DNA of 22,784 bases from assembly GCA_964544635.1 (NCBI GenBank), contig CAZJCK010000058.1, forward strand, positions 1 through 22,784, written 5' to 3'. A program made the position numbers and the translations under genes. The DNA comes from CAZJCK01 sp964544635. Lineage in GTDB: Bacteria > Zixibacteria > MSB-5A5 > GN15 > FEB-12. Numbering within the stretch: the stretch's first letter is position 1; every line of letters starts with the position of its first letter. Shown in pieces: positions 6,889-15,174 of the stretch. Under the pieces are notes generated by a model that had not been told where the DNA came from, ran no database searches, and saw only the letters and a program-made list of their open reading frames with translations.

Positions 6889-8568
6889 CTAACGGAAGAT
6901 GAGCGGGTTACCGGAGGTTTCGAAGCGAGGTCGGACGCGGATGGTGTCGGCTATGGTCGCGACCGGTTCGGCGAGGATGAGGGGATCGATACTGCCGGCG
7001 CTGAGTTCACCGTCGCCGTTAGCGTCGATGAAGCCGCTCACCAGGTACTGCCCACCCGGTACGTCGAGCATGAAGCGGCTGCCGGTAGTGGTCTGCTCGA
7101 ATGTCTGGCCGTTCGGGAGCTGAGTGGCGGTGACGATAATGGGCTGTTCGGTGCGGTCGGGCAGCAGGATTGTGATGTCGCCGGAGATGGCGCCGAGGGA
7201 ATCGGGGTTGATGGTACGGAAGGAGAATTCGCGCAGGGAATCGCCCATGAGGTTGCCGCTTTGATCGGCGATGTCGAATTCGCTGATCATGACACGGTAG
7301 TTTCGTCCGCCGACGAGCTGGTCGGGAGTAAGTTGCAGCCAGAACGGATCGAGCGATTGCCAGCCGAGGGGTTGCGGGATGGAGTCGTTGTCGAAGAGGG
7401 CGAAGGTTTCGTCGGTGAGGCCGGTGGTATCGATTGGTTCGCTGAACTGGAGGCGAATGGCGACGTCTTCGACGAACCAGGTACCGTCCTCCGGTTGATT
7501 GCTCAGCAGCAGTGGGGCCGTGTTGTCATTGCGGCGCGAGACAACGATGCTATCGTACAAAAGCGTCGGGGCGGTCGTGTCGTAAGTGAGGCGTACCAGG
7601 TAGCCACCGTCGCCAGGATCATCGAAGACGGCGTTAAGTTCACCGGCCTGTTCGTCGCGGGCTTCACGGACGGCTACGGCGGGTATGGCCGCACTGTCGG
7701 CAGTCTTGGTGACAAGTTGCAGGCCGCCCGGATTGTCGAGCAGATATGACGGATCGATGGGGGTGGCAAGCCGGAGGCGAAGAAGATTGTTGGGCGTGAA
7801 GTCGGCGCCGGCGATAGCCGGTGTGGTGGTATCGGTGGCGGTCAGGAGAAGGGTGAGGTCATCGAGGGGCAGGACACCGCCGACGACGATGGGGCGGTCG
7901 GGGAGGGCGTACGGTTCACGGGCGGAATTGAAGCGGCTGTCCCGGTTGCGGTCGTTGAAGCCGAGCAGGCGATAGCGACCTTCGGAGAGAAACTGCAGCC
8001 TGAAGCCGCCGTCGCGGGTGGTTTCAGTCAGGTACGCCGGAAAGAGGGAGTCGTAGTCGAGGACGTCGGCTCCTGACTGAATATCGTAGAGCGCGACCGA
8101 AATGCCGGGGGCGGGCTGATCGCCGCGCAGGACACGTCCGGCGATGAGACCGGAGTCGATGGTTTCGCCGGTGCTGAAGGCCACCACGGCATTGGAGTCG
8201 AGCGGGTTGTTGCGGTAGTCACGGACCCCTGATCCGATGGCAAACATATAGGTGCGGTCGGGCAAAAGGGAGTCGGCGAGTATGATCTCGACACGGTCGG
8301 ACTGCCAGTTTACGTCGGGCTCCTCTTCCTGTCGCGGAGAGACGATAATGCCGGAACCGGTACTCGGCTTGTCGACCTTTTCGGAAAAGTAGATGGTAAC
8401 GCGATCGAGGCTGGTGACCCCGACCTCACCGTGGGCCGGTTCCGAGCCTATGATATTGGGGCCGGAGCGGTCCTCGGGGCCGCCGGGGGGCGGCAGAACT
8501 TCGGCGCAGCCGATAAGCAGCAGCATGAGCGCTGCGGCTGCAACCCCTCCCTTACGCCACTGGTTCAA
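6889..8568 (-). CDS. Ig-like (SbsA/Big_5-type) domain lipoprotein
   Basis: This surface or periplasmic lipoprotein is 559 residues. The start is TTG 8568, which overlaps the TGA of the TPR gene as TTGA. Signal peptide and lipobox LLIGC (Cys21) are followed by a PPPGGPEDRSGP motif typical of Bacteroidetes-type Ig-like lipoproteins. A first bacterial Ig-like domain (about residues 36-134, VTIYFSEKVD...VVAFSTGE) is followed by a carboxypeptidase-regulatory-like fold (about 140-235, IAGRVLRGDQPAPGISVALYD). A second Ig-like domain lies near 350-453 (LQFSEPIDTTGL...REFSFRT), and a last beta-rich segment near 460-559 contains a Ca-type loop DANGDGE. No catalytic residues are seen. It is probably an envelope structural or adhesion protein; the specific role is unknown. 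Confidence 0.88.
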   Translation of the reverse strand: MNQWRKGGVAAAALMLLLIGCAEVLPPPGGPEDRSGPNIIGSEPAHGEVGVTSLDRVTIYFSEKVDKPSTGSGIIVSPRQEEEPDVNWQSDRVEIILADSLLPDRTYMFAIGSGVRDYRNNPLDSNAVVAFSTGETIDSGLIAGRVLRGDQPAPGISVALYDIQSGADVLDYDSLFPAYLTETTRDGGFRLQFLSEGRYRLLGFNDRNRDSRFNSAREPYALPDRPIVVGGVLPLDDLTLLLTATDTTTPAIAGADFTPNNLLRLRLATPIDPSYLLDNPGGLQLVTKTADSAAIPAVAVREARDEQAGELNAVFDDPGDGGYLVRLTYDTTAPTLLYDSIVVSRRNDNTAPLLLSNQPEDGTWFVEDVAIRLQFSEPIDTTGLTDETFALFDNDSIPQPLGWQSLDPFWLQLTPDQLVGGRNYRVMISEFDIADQSGNLMGDSLREFSFRTINPDSLGAISGDITILLPDRTEQPIIVTATQLPNGQTFEQTTTGSRFMLDVPGGQYLVSGFIDANGDGELSAGSIDPLILAEPVATIADTIRVRPRFETSGNPLIFR

Positions 8569-10187
8569 TCTTCGAGTTTCTCCCGGATGGTTATGTTATC
8601 AGGATCGAGAGTGAGCGCCTTTTCCCACCACTGGCGAGCTTTGTCGGCGTCGCCGTCAGCCTGATAGGCATCACCGAGATGATCGTAGATGACGGCATCG
8701 CTGCCGAGGGTGGCGGCGCGCTCGAGGAATTCGATCGCCTGGCCATAGTCGCCCTGTTGGTATTTCACCCAGCCGTAGCTGTCAAGATAGGCGGCGTTGT
8801 CGGGATCCTGCTCGAGGGCACGAGCAATTAGTTTTTCGGCGTAGTCGAGCCTCTCCCCTTTTTCGGCCAGCATGTAGCCGAGATAGTTCAGGGCCTGGGC
8901 ATGGTCGGGACGGTTGTCGATCAGCTCTTCGAAGGTTTCGACAGCGAGCGAGTCCTTATCGGATTGTTCGTAGGCGGCACCCATCGCGAACAGGAGCTTT
9001 ACAGCCGACTCTTCATCGGTCATATGGTTGAGGCCGCGCTGGTAGGCCTCGATCTGGAGGTCGCGCTTATCGAGCTGGGAGAGGGCGAAGCCGAGTCCAA
9101 GCCAGCCGTCGGCGACGCTGTCGGCCAGTTGAGTTACCTGGGCGAACTCCTTGGCGGCGCGGTTGTAGTTTTCTTCGCGGATGGCGATCTGGGCGAGGAA
9201 GTTGTGGTTGGCCGGATTGACATCGCCGGTGCGGACCAGTTCGGAGAAAATTGAGTCGGCCATATTCAGCGAATCGGTGAAATAGTACAGGGTGGCGAGA
9301 CGTCGCCAGGCGGCACGGTCGAGCGGCTGGAGGTTGGCCAGTTTCCGGGCATACGGCAGAGCCATGGAGAACGAGTCGTTGACGATGTACTGGTTGACGA
9401 GGTAGCGATTGAGGACGATTTCGTTGGGATCGACATCAAGGCCCTGCTTCATCACCAGCATGGCGGAGTCGACTTTCTCCTCGTAGAGGTAGAGGTCGAC
9501 GAGGCCGATGAAGGCGAGCATATTGTCTTTGTTGCGTCCGGCGTTGATCGACTGGCGGAATGATTCCTTGGCAGCCTCGATGCCGCCGTTCTGGGCTTGC
9601 AATTTGGCCAGTTCGGTCCAGAGGCGGTAGTTACCGGGCATCATATGGGCGAGTTTCTCGTACGCCCAGATTGTGGAGTCGATGTTACGGACCTGGCGGT
9701 AGTAGGTGCCGAGGAAGGAGTAAGCCGAGGCGTTGAAATCGTCCACTTCGACCAGCCGATGATAGGTCTCGACAGCCCGCCGGATATCGCCATTGGCACG
9801 GTAAGTATTGGCGAGCAGTTCAAGGATTGGGGCATCGGGATCGTCGACGAGCTGCAGTACCTTGACGGCATCGTCGAATTCCTCCTGCTGGTAAAGAACC
9901 TCGGCGTACGACCAGCGAATGTCGGCAGAGTTCGGGTAGTACTGGAGGGCGCGCTTGTAGTTTTCGGCGGCGGCGTGGAGTTCCCCGACCTGTTCAAAGA
10001 ACATGGCCTGGACGAAATACTGAAAGGCGCGTTCGTCGATACGCGGCAGTGGCTCGCGGCTGGTATCTGCCGGGACGGTATCGGTTTGCGCCCGGCCGCT
10101 GAGCGGCACCAGGGTGCAGAGCAGGGCAATAGCGGCGCTTAGGAGCCGGAGCCTGATGGGTGAGGCGGTGCGAAGGAGGTCGCTCAT
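8565..10187 (-). CDS. Exported tetratricopeptide-repeat (TPR) protein
   Basis: This 540-residue protein has a signal peptide at about residues 1-34 (hydrophobic LRLLSAAIALLCTLVPLSG, cleavage near GRA-QT). The rest is an almost continuous array of about thirteen TPR units from residue 50 to 535. Clear repeats include ELHAAAENYKRALQYYPNSA, HAQALNYLGYMLAEKGERL, AIEFLERAATLGSDAVIYDH and GDADKARQWWEKALTLDPDN. TPR arrays scaffold protein-protein contacts. The last repeats (ALNYLGYMLAE...YLDSYGWVKYQQGDY) resemble TPR proteins common in Bacteroidetes-like genomes. It lies 16 bases after tyrS and overlaps the lipoprotein gene downstream, so the TPR protein and lipoprotein may act together at the envelope. 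Partner and role are inferred only from context. Confidence 0.9.
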   Translation of the reverse strand: MSDLLRTASPIRLRLLSAAIALLCTLVPLSGRAQTDTVPADTSREPLPRIDERAFQYFVQAMFFEQVGELHAAAENYKRALQYYPNSADIRWSYAEVLYQQEEFDDAVKVLQLVDDPDAPILELLANTYRANGDIRRAVETYHRLVEVDDFNASAYSFLGTYYRQVRNIDSTIWAYEKLAHMMPGNYRLWTELAKLQAQNGGIEAAKESFRQSINAGRNKDNMLAFIGLVDLYLYEEKVDSAMLVMKQGLDVDPNEIVLNRYLVNQYIVNDSFSMALPYARKLANLQPLDRAAWRRLATLYYFTDSLNMADSIFSELVRTGDVNPANHNFLAQIAIREENYNRAAKEFAQVTQLADSVADGWLGLGFALSQLDKRDLQIEAYQRGLNHMTDEESAVKLLFAMGAAYEQSDKDSLAVETFEELIDNRPDHAQALNYLGYMLAEKGERLDYAEKLIARALEQDPDNAAYLDSYGWVKYQQGDYGQAIEFLERAATLGSDAVIYDHLGDAYQADGDADKARQWWEKALTLDPDNITIREKLED

Positions 10188-10203
10188 GTGTTCGTTAACG
10201 ATC

Positions 10204-11469
10204 CTATGTGGCTTTCAGTTTCAGGAAGCGCCGTTTCCCCACCCGCAGAATCATATCGCTGTTCAGATTCAATTCGAAGTCGGGGTCGGTGATTTTCTCG
10301 TCGTTAATTGATACCGCGTTGGATTGCATAAGTTTCCGGGCTTCGCTGTTTGATTTGGCGAGGCCGGCCTTGTTGATCAGGCCGACGAGGAAAATCGACG
10401 ACGGATCGTCGAAACCAAGCTCTTGCAATTGGTGCCACGACATTTCGGGGATGTTGTCGGGCAGTTTCTTTTGCGAGAAGATCCGCTCGAACTCCTCGCG
10501 GGCGGCCTGTCCGGAGCCGGTCGGATGGTACAGATCGACAAGCGCCTCAGCCAGTTTCTTTTTGAGGTTCATAGGGTTAATGGATGTGTCCTGAAGTTGT
10601 TTCTTAACCTCAGCGAGCTCCTTTTCGGAGATATCGGCGGCCAGCTCGTAGTAGGTGGCGATGAGATCGTCGGGAATCGACATCGCCTTGCCGAAGATTT
10701 CGCGGGGCGGTTCGGTGATACCGATGTAGTTGCCGAGCGACTTGGACATCTTCTTCTCACCGTCGAGGCCGACTAACAGCGGCATGGTGAGGATGGCCTG
10801 GGGTTCCTGACCGTAGGCTTCCTGAATGGTGCGTCCGGCCAGCAAGTTGAATTTCTGGTCGGTACCGCCCATTTCGAGGTCGGAGCGGATAGCGACCGAG
10901 TCGTAGCCTTGCATGAGCGGGTAGAACATTTCGTGGATGGAGATCGGCACGCCCCGGCGCATCCGTTTCTCGAAATCGTCGCGTTCGAGGATGCGGGCGA
11001 CGGTAAACTTGGCGGCCAGTTCCATGACGGCTTCGAAGTCCATTGCTTTGAACCATTCGGAGTTGAAGCGAACCTCGGTCTTGTCACGGTCGAGGATCTC
11101 GAAAAACTGGTCCTGGTAGGTGCGGGCGTTGGCCATGACTTCGTCGAGCGACAATTTGGGACGGGTGGCGGAGACACCTGAAGGATCGCCAACCATAGCG
11201 GTGTAGTCGCCGACGATGAGGACTATCTGGTGCCCGAGCGTCTGGAAGTCGAGGAGCTTGCGAATACCGACAGCATGGCCGATATGGATATCGGGTGAGG
11301 TGGGGTCGAAGCCCTGCTTGATGCGCAGCGGACGGTTGTTGGCGATGGCATCGGCCAGCTTGTCTTTGAATTCGTCTTCGGGGATAATATCAACAGCCTT
11401 GCGGGCGATTATCTTGAGCTGGCGTTCGACTTCCTGGCGAATATCCGCCGGGGCCGTTTCAAAGGTCAT
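10204..11469 (-). CDS. tyrS: Tyrosyl-tRNA synthetase
   Basis: This 421-residue class I aminoacyl-tRNA synthetase charges tRNA-Tyr in the cytoplasm. The ATP-binding HIGH motif is at residues 62-65 (PTSPDIHIGHAVG) and KMSKS is at about 240-244 (GEKKMSKSLGN). VGDYTAMVGDPSG follows in the Rossmann fold. A C-terminal S4 RNA-binding domain spans about residues 350-421 (GLAKSNSEARKLMQSNAVSI...MILRVGKRRFLKL). A true KMSKS, rather than KFGKT as in E. coli TyrS, places it with the TyrZ-like second bacterial type. The ATG at 11469 is preceded by GGTGAGG. It leads a likely three-gene unit with the TPR protein and the Ig-like lipoprotein. The length is normal, and no T-box or other leader is evident in the short upstream region. 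Confidence 0.97.
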   Translation of the reverse strand: MTFETAPADIRQEVERQLKIIARKAVDIIPEDEFKDKLADAIANNRPLRIKQGFDPTSPDIHIGHAVGIRKLLDFQTLGHQIVLIVGDYTAMVGDPSGVSATRPKLSLDEVMANARTYQDQFFEILDRDKTEVRFNSEWFKAMDFEAVMELAAKFTVARILERDDFEKRMRRGVPISIHEMFYPLMQGYDSVAIRSDLEMGGTDQKFNLLAGRTIQEAYGQEPQAILTMPLLVGLDGEKKMSKSLGNYIGITEPPREIFGKAMSIPDDLIATYYELAADISEKELAEVKKQLQDTSINPMNLKKKLAEALVDLYHPTGSGQAAREEFERIFSQKKLPDNIPEMSWHQLQELGFDDPSSIFLVGLINKAGLAKSNSEARKLMQSNAVSINDEKITDPDFELNLNSDMILRVGKRRFLKLKAT

Positions 11470-11631
11470 GGTTTGTCCTCACCTGAACTTTTGACGGTGT
11501 ATAACATATAAGTTACGGCCGGAGCCGGGTTAGGCGAAGGCCGATTTTTGCAGCCGGACGCCGATAAGAAGACAACAGGATAACAGGTTGGCTGTCAAAT
11601 AGCAATTATCGGTAGTGACGGCCGATTTTGG

Positions 11632-11649
11632 TTGACGGTGCGCCGTCAA
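11632..11649. promoter_or_regulatory. Perfect inverted repeat overlapping the ribosome-binding region of the PBP gene
   Basis: TTGACGG (11632-11638), loop TGCG, CCGTCAA (11643-11649) is a perfect 7-bp dyad. Its right arm ends inside AAAGGA (11648-11653), the only Shine-Dalgarno-like sequence before the penicillin-binding protein gene. As RNA the hairpin would partly mask that site; as DNA it could be an operator. No T-run follows. Confidence 0.4.
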
Positions 11650-11668
11650 AGGATTGAGATTGCAGCCT

Positions 11669-13816
11669 ATGGCACCAGTATTTCATAAGACCCAACAGCG
11701 CCGTCGGCGCCTCCGCAATTCGCTCCTTCTTTTGGGCGTCTTGCTCATCGTGTTTTTCGCTATTGTCGGCTATCGGACGTATCGTGTTTACCAGTCCGAT
11801 CTCCCCTCTTTTGAGCAGCTTCACAATATCGAGCCGAGCCTGAAAACGCGGGTGTATGACCGCAACGGAATCCTGCTGAAAGAAATCTACAGCGAGAACC
11901 GGGTGCTGACACCGTACGACGACATGCCGGAGCATTTGATCAACATGCTGGTGGCGACGGAGGACCGGGCGTACTACCGTCACTGGGGCCTCGACCTGCG
12001 GCGTATCGCCATCGTGGCGGCGACCAACCTGGTGCAGATGGAGGTGTCGGCGGGAGCCTCGACGATCACCCAGCAGCTGGCGCGGATGCTGTTTCTTAAT
12101 CGTGAGGTCAGCCTGGAGCGAAAGGCCAAGGAAGCGTTGACCGCGATCAAGCTGGAGCGGAATTATTCCAAGGAAGAGATACTGGAGATGTATCTGAACC
12201 AGTATTACTTCAGTCGCGGCTGCTATGGTGTGGCGGCGGCCTCGCGCCTGTTTTTCAGCAAGGAACCACGCGAGATGAGCATCAGCGAGTGTGCCATTCT
12301 GATCGGCATGCTCAAGGCGCCGAATACCAACTCACCGATGAACAACCCGGACAAGTCGCTGGCGGCGCGCAACCGGGTGTTGTACTCGTATCGTGACTGG
12401 GGCGGTATCACGCAGGCTCAGTACGATTCGCTGAAAGAGCAGCCGCTGGAATTGAACCCGCCGGAAGAGAAGGTGGGGGTGGCGCCATATTTCACCGAGA
12501 CGGTGCGTCAGTATATCCTCGAAAAGTATGGCGAGGAGACGTTGTATTCGGGCGGATTGAAGGTGTACACGTCGGTTGATATCGACCTGCAGCGGGCGGC
12601 CGATTCGGCGGTATCGAAGAAGGTTGATTCTCTCAGGGCGCGCATCGAGCGGTTGTACCCGAAGGATGACCCGAACTACACGTATATGCTGCCGGATACG
12701 ACCGACGAATTCGGTTTCCCGATCCGTGAATACAAGAAGGTGCAGGGGGCGTTTGTCGCGATAGATAATGAGAACGGTGATGTGCTGGCGATGGTGGGCG
12801 GTCGTGATTTCCAGGAGACGAAGTTCAACCGGGCCAACCAGGCGCTGCGTCAGCCGGGCTCGTGTTTCAAGCCGTTCGTGTATACGGCCTGTGTTGATAA
12901 CGGGTACCGTACGACGACGATTGTCGACGACAACCCGATCGTGCTGGATATACCGGGCGCCAAACAGTGGCGGCCGCACAACTTCGATGACAAATTCATG
13001 GGCCCGATCACGCTGCGTGACGGCCTGAAGCATTCGCGCAACTTGATAGCGATCCGTCTGCTGATGAACATCAATCCGTCGCAGGCAATCTTCTACGCCC
13101 GGAAGATGGGTATCACCACGCCGCTGGCCGATGTCTATTCACTGGCGATCGGCGTCAGCGAAGTGAAGCTGATCGAGATGGTCTCGGCGTTCAGTGTCTT
13201 TCCCAATCAGGGAATTCGTATTCCTTATCGGTATGTGCACAAGATAATCGATCGGTATGGCCGGGTACTCGAAGACAACACGGCGGTGCAGAAAGAGGAA
13301 GTATTGTCGGCGCAGACGGCTTTTATCATGGCGGATATGATGCAGTCGGTGGTGAAAGAAGGTACCGGCCGTCGGTCGCAGTGGATGGGTTTCACGCGTC
13401 CTGCCGGCGGCAAGACGGGAACCTCGGATAATTTCTGCGATAACTGGTTTATCGGCTACACGCCGCAGATTACGGCGGGCACCTGGGTTGGGTTCGACGA
13501 TAAGACATCGCTGGGACGGAATCAGGATGGCGCCAAGAATGGCGTGCCGATCTGGACCGAGTTCATGATCTCGGCGCATGATACGATACCAATAGCCGGC
13601 TTTGAGGAGCCGGACGGGATTGTGCATCTGGAGGTCTGCCTGGAGTCGGGTGAGATTGCGACCGACCAGTGCACTGACGTGCGCAAAGAGGTCTTTACGG
13701 TCGATAACCAGCCGACGGCGTTGTGTACGATTCATCCGTCGAAGGGGGGCTACTTGTCGGAACGTCGCCGTGAGAACCAGGCGGCCGACACCAGTTCGGA
13801 GCGGACGCGTTTTTAG
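11669..13816 (+). CDS. Class A penicillin-binding protein (glycosyltransferase-transpeptidase)
   Basis: This bifunctional enzyme polymerises lipid II and cross-links peptidoglycan in the periplasm. It is 715 residues from ATG 11669; in-frame TTGs at 11654 and 11660 are alternatives, and the latter is six bases after AAAGGA. A basic N-terminus and one helix (about 17-37) anchor it. The GT51 domain carries ATEDRAYYRHWG (catalytic Glu98) and GASTITQQLARMLFLN, then SKEEILEMYLNQYYFSRGCYGV. The transpeptidase motifs are SCFK with nucleophile Ser398, SRN in KHSRNLIAIR, and KTGT in GGKTGTSDNF. Cys at the second position of SxxK is uncommon. The C-terminal tail has three or four Cys residues (LEVCLESGEIATDQCTD...ALCTIHP), typical of PBP1A-like proteins. 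It is divergent from tyrS. An exact orthology (mrcA/ponA) is not assigned. Confidence 0.95.
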   Translation: MAPVFHKTQQRRRRLRNSLLLLGVLLIVFFAIVGYRTYRVYQSDLPSFEQLHNIEPSLKTRVYDRNGILLKEIYSENRVLTPYDDMPEHLINMLVATEDRAYYRHWGLDLRRIAIVAATNLVQMEVSAGASTITQQLARMLFLNREVSLERKAKEALTAIKLERNYSKEEILEMYLNQYYFSRGCYGVAAASRLFFSKEPREMSISECAILIGMLKAPNTNSPMNNPDKSLAARNRVLYSYRDWGGITQAQYDSLKEQPLELNPPEEKVGVAPYFTETVRQYILEKYGEETLYSGGLKVYTSVDIDLQRAADSAVSKKVDSLRARIERLYPKDDPNYTYMLPDTTDEFGFPIREYKKVQGAFVAIDNENGDVLAMVGGRDFQETKFNRANQALRQPGSCFKPFVYTACVDNGYRTTTIVDDNPIVLDIPGAKQWRPHNFDDKFMGPITLRDGLKHSRNLIAIRLLMNINPSQAIFYARKMGITTPLADVYSLAIGVSEVKLIEMVSAFSVFPNQGIRIPYRYVHKIIDRYGRVLEDNTAVQKEEVLSAQTAFIMADMMQSVVKEGTGRRSQWMGFTRPAGGKTGTSDNFCDNWFIGYTPQITAGTWVGFDDKTSLGRNQDGAKNGVPIWTEFMISAHDTIPIAGFEEPDGIVHLEVCLESGEIATDQCTDVRKEVFTVDNQPTALCTIHPSKGGYLSERRRENQAADTSSERTRF

Positions 13817-13857
13817 GGACTCTTGATGGTGCCAACCAGACACAGGTGATGGCAGCT

Positions 13858-13873
13858 CGCCTTTCGGGTGGGC
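13858..13873. repeat. Intergenic direct repeat, copy 1
   Basis: CGCCTTTCGGGTGGGC is identical to the copy at 14155-14170, 297 bases away. With the preceding GCT it can fold into a short stem (GCTCGCC/GGGTGGGC) using wobble pairs. Confidence 0.6.
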
Positions 13874-14154
13874 TATGGTGACATCAACTCTCCGCAGGGC
13901 AGCCTCCGCCTTGGGAAGCTGCCGATCATGTTTGTTCTACTCCCTGGGGCAGACAAAAACGTCCTGCCGCCCGCAGGAGTAATTCGTCATACGTCGCCCC
14001 TGCGAAGGCAGCGGCCTATTATTCGATTTACGTGGCACTATAGCTGAGGCGAGAAAAGAATAATGGGGCCTCGCCGGCGCGAGGACGGCGTGGTGCGAGC
14101 TTCTTTTGCATGCGTTCGGCCTGGACCCTGGATCAAGTCCGTGGCGGAAGCGCC

Positions 14155-14170
14155 CGCCTTTCGGGTGGGC
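14155..14170. repeat. Intergenic direct repeat, copy 2
   Basis: This is the second exact copy of CGCCTTTCGGGTGGGC. Here the preceding GCC gives a stronger stem (GCCCGCC, loop TTTC, GGGTGGGC with one G-T pair), which suggests selection for a hairpin. Confidence 0.6.
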
Positions 14171-14226
14171 CCCATCGGGGTACGTCTTCGTGCGCCGCAC
14201 GGTTGAAAGTGGGGGCTTATAACTTC

Positions 14227-14255
14227 TTGACTTCACAAAGTGTTGGCGATTAATT
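14227..14255 (+). promoter_or_regulatory. Possible promoter of tRNA-Leu
   Basis: TTGACT (14227-14232) matches the -35 consensus at five of six positions and is followed after exactly 17 bases by TTAATT (14250-14255), a weak -10. A start near 14262 would lie only a few bases before the mature tRNA 5' end, as is common for single tRNA genes. Confidence 0.4.
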
Positions 14256-14265
14256 GCCGATCACT

Positions 14266-14349
14266 GCCGGAGTGGTGAAACTGGTAGACGCAGGGGACTC
14301 AAAATCCCCCGGTGGCAACACCGTGCCGGTTCGAGTCCGGCCTCCGGCA
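14266..14349 (+). tRNA. tRNA-Leu (anticodon CAA)
   Basis: This 84-base class II tRNA reads UUG codons. The acceptor arm GCCGGAG (14266-14272) pairs with CTCCGGC (14342-14348), with A14349 as discriminator. The anticodon stem GGGGA/TCCCC encloses loop CTCAAAA with CAA at 14300-14302. The long variable arm (CGGTGGCAACACCG) marks the leucine class, and the T arm is GCCGGTTCGAGTCCGGC. The 3' CCA is not encoded (ATTT follows), so it must be added by the CCA-adding enzyme. It stands alone in a gene-poor stretch. Confidence 0.97.
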
Positions 14350-14456
14350 TTTCTTATTTCCTTCAGTTCACAGTTCAAGGTTGCAGGTGACAGATCCACG
14401 GGCCGGATCTCGTCGGTCTGGACGACGAGCGTTCATAGGCCGAATCGGGCCTGTGG

Positions 14457-14471
14457 ATCCCGGACCGGGAT
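14457..14471. repeat. Hairpin repeat, ATCCCGG-A-CCGGGAT
   Basis: This near-continuous palindrome is flanked by GG and GA, giving GGATCCCGG...CCGGGATGA. It has the same outer frame as the element at 3068-3087, so the two are likely members of one dispersed hairpin family, although the stems differ in sequence and length. Confidence 0.5.
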
Positions 14472-14715
14472 GACGGAGAAGGTTCTACCCTAGAACTGGG
14501 CTACCGGGTACCGGAGTGGCCTTCTTCTCCCCCATTGGGCATCCGACCAGCGCACACGAGGACGTACGAGCTGCACAATGGAGGGCATGTGACCTGTGGG
14601 ACGGGCAGACATGTGGGGGCGTCATCAAGTTATCATACTGAGTGGGTACCGGATCGAATCCCCGATGATCTGCCGGAGAGTCCAGCCTTTCGACGCAGGA
14701 TTCTGGACACACGAT

Positions 14716-14741
14716 GGCAGGCTCCCAAAGCGGAGCCTGCC
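14716..14741. repeat. Perfect 9-bp inverted repeat
   Basis: GGCAGGCTC (14716-14724), loop CCAAAGCG, GAGCCTGCC (14733-14741). It is followed by CTACGG and not by a T-run, so it is a repeat-type hairpin and not a terminator. Confidence 0.55.
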
Positions 14742-15174
14742 CTACGGAGATGGGCATGGCCGGCGACGCCGGGGGGCCGGGTGAACATTGATTCAGGGTT
14801 GTTCAACTACCAGCTACGTGCGCAGAGTTGGGTCATTCGCGAAAAAGGGGGCAACACTTGGATAGTGGTGTCGTAGGTACATAACAGATTGGTGACAGAG
14901 GACGTAGCTGAAAAGCAAAACTATACAGATTCGTTCCAAGGGCGAGTTAGAAGCGAGACCGAATGGTAGGATTCCCCGGATCGAATCCAGGGCGACGAAG
15001 AAAGGGAATGATATGTGTATTCATGCTGATATGAAGGACTTCTGAGGTGAGCGGCGGGCCGCAATGCCTGCCGACAACGGCTCACAACGTACAGCGTCAG
15101 GACCGCAAGCATCCTGACCTACGAAGAACGGTATATTCGGCGTACCTCATACGTTAACAATGCGTCGAATCAAG

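Larger units (their letters stand above)
13817..14265. other. Gene-free stretch with hairpin repeats upstream of tRNA-Leu
   Basis: No credible reading frame is present. The stretch holds two copies of CGCCTTTCGGGTGGGC (13858-13873 and 14155-14170), each able to fold. It also has a TCCTGC-CGCCC-GCAGGA hairpin (13962-13978) and a GGACCCTGGATCAAGTCC segment (near 14122-14139) of the kind that recurs in intergenic DNA. It ends in a possible tRNA promoter. It looks like a repeat-collecting intergenic region and not a decayed gene. Confidence 0.6.

Noticed and set aside
11491..11512. TTGACG followed by TATAAC and TATAAG as a PBP promoter
   Set aside because: The spacings are 3 and 10 bases, not 16-18, so the elements cannot act together as -35 and -10.
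12332..13033. Minus-strand frame of 233 residues inside the PBP gene
   Set aside because: It is Arg/Val-rich shadow translation opposite the conserved transpeptidase domain.
14254..14493. Open frame beginning MPITAGVVKLVDAGDSKSPG
   Set aside because: It is the familiar false protein produced by translating a tRNA-Leu gene; the frame runs straight through 14266-14349.
14535..14876. Plus-strand frame of 113 residues after tRNA-Leu
   Set aside because: It passes through a perfect 9-bp hairpin repeat, has no recognisable motif or good start, and its composition is that of intergenic repeats.
15004..15045. Short frame MCIHADMKDF
   Set aside because: Only ten codons long with no ribosome-binding site; too little to call a leader peptide or a gene remnant.
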